Below, piece after piece: positions 61,761 through 64,000 of a stretch of 64,000 bases of DNA. A program made the position numbers and the translations under genes. Source of the DNA: DASQZT01 sp963728965 (GTDB lineage Bacteria > Acidobacteriota > Terriglobia > Bryobacterales > Bryobacteraceae); the NCBI GenBank assembly GCA_963728965.1, contig CAVSMH010000009.1:1-64000 (forward strand). The letters run 5' to 3'. The notes below the pieces were generated by a model. The model did no database searches. It saw only the letters and a program-made list of their open reading frames with translations, and was not told where the DNA came from. Every line of letters begins with the position of its first letter. Within the stretch, counting starts at the first letter, position 1.

Positions 61761-63170
61761 ATGTCCCAACAGCCGCACATTTTGATTGCCGACGATGAAC
61801 GGTCCATCCGGTTAATGCTGGAGACCGGGCTCACCCTGAACGGTTTTCGGGTGACGTCGGTGCGCACCGGCAGGGAAGCGAGGGATGCCGCTTCGTGCGC
61901 GCAGTTCGATGCGGTGCTCAGCGACATTTACATGCCCGATGGCGGCGGCCTGGAACTGGTGGAAACGCTGCGCGCGGCGGACCCCCATCTGCCCATCGTG
62001 CTGATGACCGCGCAGGGTTCGCTGCAAGTTGCGGTGGAGGCGGTAGCGCGCGGCGCCAGCGACGTGATCGGCAAGCCGTTCGAGATTGCCGCGGTGGTAG
62101 CGCTGTTGCGGCGGTACCTGGAGGCGCGGCGGGAAGCGCGGACGCTGTCCCTCGATGAACAGCCGCGGAGCGACCTGACCGGGGCCGGGCTGGTGGGGCG
62201 CAGCGCTCCGATGGTGATGGTGTACAAGCTCATCGCCCACGCCGCGCGTACCGACGCCACGGTGCTGATTATCGGCGAATCCGGCACGGGCAAGGAGCTG
62301 GTGGCGCGCGCCATTCACGATTTCAGCACGCGCGCCCAGCGGCCGTTCCTGTCGGTGAACTGCTCCGGCCTGACCGAAACGCTGCTGGAGGCGGAGTTGT
62401 TCGGGCACACGCGCGGATCGTTCACCGGGGCCGCGGCCGACCGCGCCGGGCTGTTCGAAGCGGCCGAAGGCGGGACCCTGTTCCTGGATGAGCTGGCCTC
62501 CACCAGCGCCGCCTTCCAGGCGAGCCTGTTGCGGGTGTTGCAGTCGGGCGAGGTGCGGCGCATCGGTTCCACACAGCCGCGGCGCGTCAACGTGCGCGTG
62601 ATCGGCGCAAGCAACGCTCCCCTGCGGGAATTGGCAACGAAGGGCGTTTTCCGGGCGGACCTGTTCTACCGGCTGAGCGTGCTTTCCATCGAATTGCCGC
62701 CGCTGCACGCCCGCACCGGGGATATCGAGCTTCTGACCGCGCATTTTGTGAAGTGCTTTCGCGATCCGGATCAGCCGGCGCCGCACATCACCAGCGAGGC
62801 GATGGCGGCACTGGCGGCACACAGCTTTCCGGGGAACGTGCGGGAACTGGAGAACGCGCTGCGCCGCGCCGTCGCGCTCTCGAGCGGCGGGCTGATCACC
62901 ATCGACTGCCTGCCGCCCGAAATCGCCACGGCCAAACGGAAACCGGCGGAGGGGCGCAGCGACCACTTAATCGCCGACCGTCCGACCATGGAGGAATTAC
63001 AACGCCGATACCTTCAGCTTGTGCTGGAGGAAAGCGGTTGGAACCGCCGCCGGGCGGCTGCCGTCCTTAGTCTCGATCGCCGGACAATCCAGCGCCTGAT
63101 TGCGCGCTACCAGTTGCAAGGGGCGGTCGACCCCGAGGGAGAACCGGAACTGGAAGAAGACAGCGCGTGA
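61761..63170 (+). CDS. Sigma-54-dependent response regulator (NtrC family)
   Basis: 469 residues. Receiver domain with Asp55 (AVLSDIYMPDGGG) and conserved Lys (VIGKPFEIA); AAA+ domain with Walker A GESGTGKELVARAIH, the sigma-54 contact loop as GSFTGA (usual GAFTGA), EAAEGGTLFLDELAS, and arginine finger FRADLFYRLSVL; C-terminal Fis-type helix-turn-helix (NRRRAAAVLSLDRRTIQRLI). Activates sigma-54 promoters when phosphorylated, presumably by the upstream CHASE2 kinase. Its stop overlaps the FecR-type gene start. Confidence 0.95.
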   Translation: MSQQPHILIADDERSIRLMLETGLTLNGFRVTSVRTGREARDAASCAQFDAVLSDIYMPDGGGLELVETLRAADPHLPIVLMTAQGSLQVAVEAVARGASDVIGKPFEIAAVVALLRRYLEARREARTLSLDEQPRSDLTGAGLVGRSAPMVMVYKLIAHAARTDATVLIIGESGTGKELVARAIHDFSTRAQRPFLSVNCSGLTETLLEAELFGHTRGSFTGAAADRAGLFEAAEGGTLFLDELASTSAAFQASLLRVLQSGEVRRIGSTQPRRVNVRVIGASNAPLRELATKGVFRADLFYRLSVLSIELPPLHARTGDIELLTAHFVKCFRDPDQPAPHITSEAMAALAAHSFPGNVRELENALRRAVALSSGGLITIDCLPPEIATAKRKPAEGRSDHLIADRPTMEELQRRYLQLVLEESGWNRRRAAAVLSLDRRTIQRLIARYQLQGAVDPEGEPELEEDSA

Positions 63171-64000
63171 AACCGGGTGCCACAGTGCGGAATCGGGCGA
63201 GCGTGGCGGCTGCCGGGTGGGTGGCGGGCCTGCTGCTGATTGCGGGCGCTGCCTTCGGGCAATCGACCGACGTGGTGGCGCGGGCCACCGGTGTGAGCGG
63301 CCGCGCGTTTCTGACCGAGGGCACCGGTTCGCTGGTGCCGCTGACCGCGGGATACATCCTGAACCCGGGGGACCGCATCGACACGCGCGGCGGCGGCCGG
63401 GTGGTCATCGACTTGAGCGATGGCAGCATGGTGGTGGTGCAGCCGGAATCGGTCATCCTGCTGAAAGACTTCCGGCAGGCCGGCTCGCTGCGCGAGTTGT
63501 TCGACATCACGGTGGGGATGGTGCGGGTGAAGATCAACCATTTTGGCGGGCGCCCCAATCCCTACCGCATGAACAGCCCCACCGCTTCCATCGCTGTGCG
63601 GGGCACCGAATTCAGCATCGAGGTGTCGGCACGGGGCGATACCCAGGTGGTGGTTTACGAAGGCGCGGTGGAGGTGACCAGCTTCGCGGATCCGGGGCAG
63701 CGCATCCTGATCGAAGCCGGACGGGGCGTGCTGGTGCGGGCCGGCCAGGATTTTCGCTTTTTCGCGCCGCAAGGCAACCGTCTGGGCGATATCGGCGACC
63801 ACGATGTGGGCGGCGATCCGCGCCTGGCGCAACTGGTCAACGCGGTCGCACCCACCGGGCAGCCGCGTGACAACCATGTTTCGCCGCACCCGGATCACGA
63901 CGAGCCTTCGCCGCGGGCCACCGCCAGCACTTACGACCGTTTCATCGCGGGACTGGCAGACATCGCCCAGATGCCGTTTCTTTTCCGCTACAACGCGTTC
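63167..64000 (+). CDS. FecR-domain protein (runs off the window)
   Basis: GTG at 63167 overlaps the regulator stop (GTGA). 278 codons are visible without a stop. Signal peptide (AAAGWVAGLLLIAGAAFGQ), then a FecR-type beta domain: VSGRAFLTEGTGSLVPLTAG, DTRGGGRVVIDLSDGSMVVV, NPYRMNSPTASIAVRGTEFS, QVVVYEGAVEVTSF. A charged linker (HVSPHPDHDEPSPRA) precedes further sequence. FecR-type domains sense or relay envelope signals. Co-translated with the two-component system, so probably part of that circuit. Confidence 0.88.
   Translation, partial: MKPGATVRNRASVAAAGWVAGLLLIAGAAFGQSTDVVARATGVSGRAFLTEGTGSLVPLTAGYILNPGDRIDTRGGGRVVIDLSDGSMVVVQPESVILLKDFRQAGSLRELFDITVGMVRVKINHFGGRPNPYRMNSPTASIAVRGTEFSIEVSARGDTQVVVYEGAVEVTSFADPGQRILIEAGRGVLVRAGQDFRFFAPQGNRLGDIGDHDVGGDPRLAQLVNAVAPTGQPRDNHVSPHPDHDEPSPRATASTYDRFIAGLADIAQMPFLFRYNAF

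Noticed and set aside
1..64000. CRISPR arrays
   Set aside because: The only spaced repeats (3891-4062; 7537-9066) are too few or have no spacer structure, and no cas genes are present.

Overview
The window looks like an Acidobacteriota chromosome, most likely a relative of Candidatus Solibacter usitatus (Solibacteraceae/Bryobacteraceae). Supporting signs: high GC; a secreted protein (39227-40621) ending in the C-terminal domain known from Solibacter proteins; a Ser/Thr kinase fused to a TolB/WD40-like propeller and coupled to an ECF sigma factor; a second kinase with a zinc ribbon and many membrane segments; carboxypeptidase-regulatory-like repeat proteins; and many insertion sequences. This assignment is inference from gene content, not from a marker gene.

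Positions 1-25.5 kb are an accessory region built from mobile elements and wreckage. Two near-identical IS21 elements lie at 1-2755 (cut by the window edge) and 3411-6894. They enclose a tRNA-Pro gene and the 3' part of a tyrosine integrase that the second copy splits, leaving an 8-bp target duplication. An IS256 element (7584-9030) sits in an array of 23-bp repeats. From 9.1 to 13.9 kb come phage/plasmid-type genes (DUF3489 protein, broken tail genes, a HigBA toxin-antitoxin pair with a palindromic operator) and remnants of two more tyrosine recombinases. A KaiB-KaiB-PAS histidine kinase operon (15270-17477) survives between a truncated IS3 and an IS5-type element that removed the kinase's ATPase half. 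From 17.5 to 22.6 kb is a nested pile of IS5, a 131-bp MITE, IS256, IS3 and IS630 pieces. An IS1182-like element occupies 23968-25466.

Positions 25.5-33.5 kb are transitional: a decayed GxxExxY gene, a 0.6-kb direct duplication derived from the end of a TPR-TonB gene, an ECF sigma factor (frameshifted) overlapping a Ser/Thr kinase, and a two-domain cupredoxin followed by a frameshifted SCO1-type copper chaperone.

Positions 33.5-64 kb are ordinary, mostly intact chromosome: a DUF4123 pair, a GH2 glycosidase, an S24 peptidase-like protein overlapping mutY, xseA, a TrmJ-like methyltransferase and a PHP phosphoesterase, accA, a zinc-ribbon kinase, an enolase-superfamily enzyme, two tandem carboxypeptidase-regulatory-like proteins, a large TPR protein, a DUF218 protein, twin small exported proteins, and a CHASE2 histidine kinase / sigma-54 response regulator / FecR-domain cluster running off the right edge. 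The clear casualty here is a glycoside hydrolase pseudogene at 48100-49333.

Frameshifts cluster strongly in the first 33 kb. This fits relaxed selection in mobile DNA, but some could be sequencing errors and need read-level checks.
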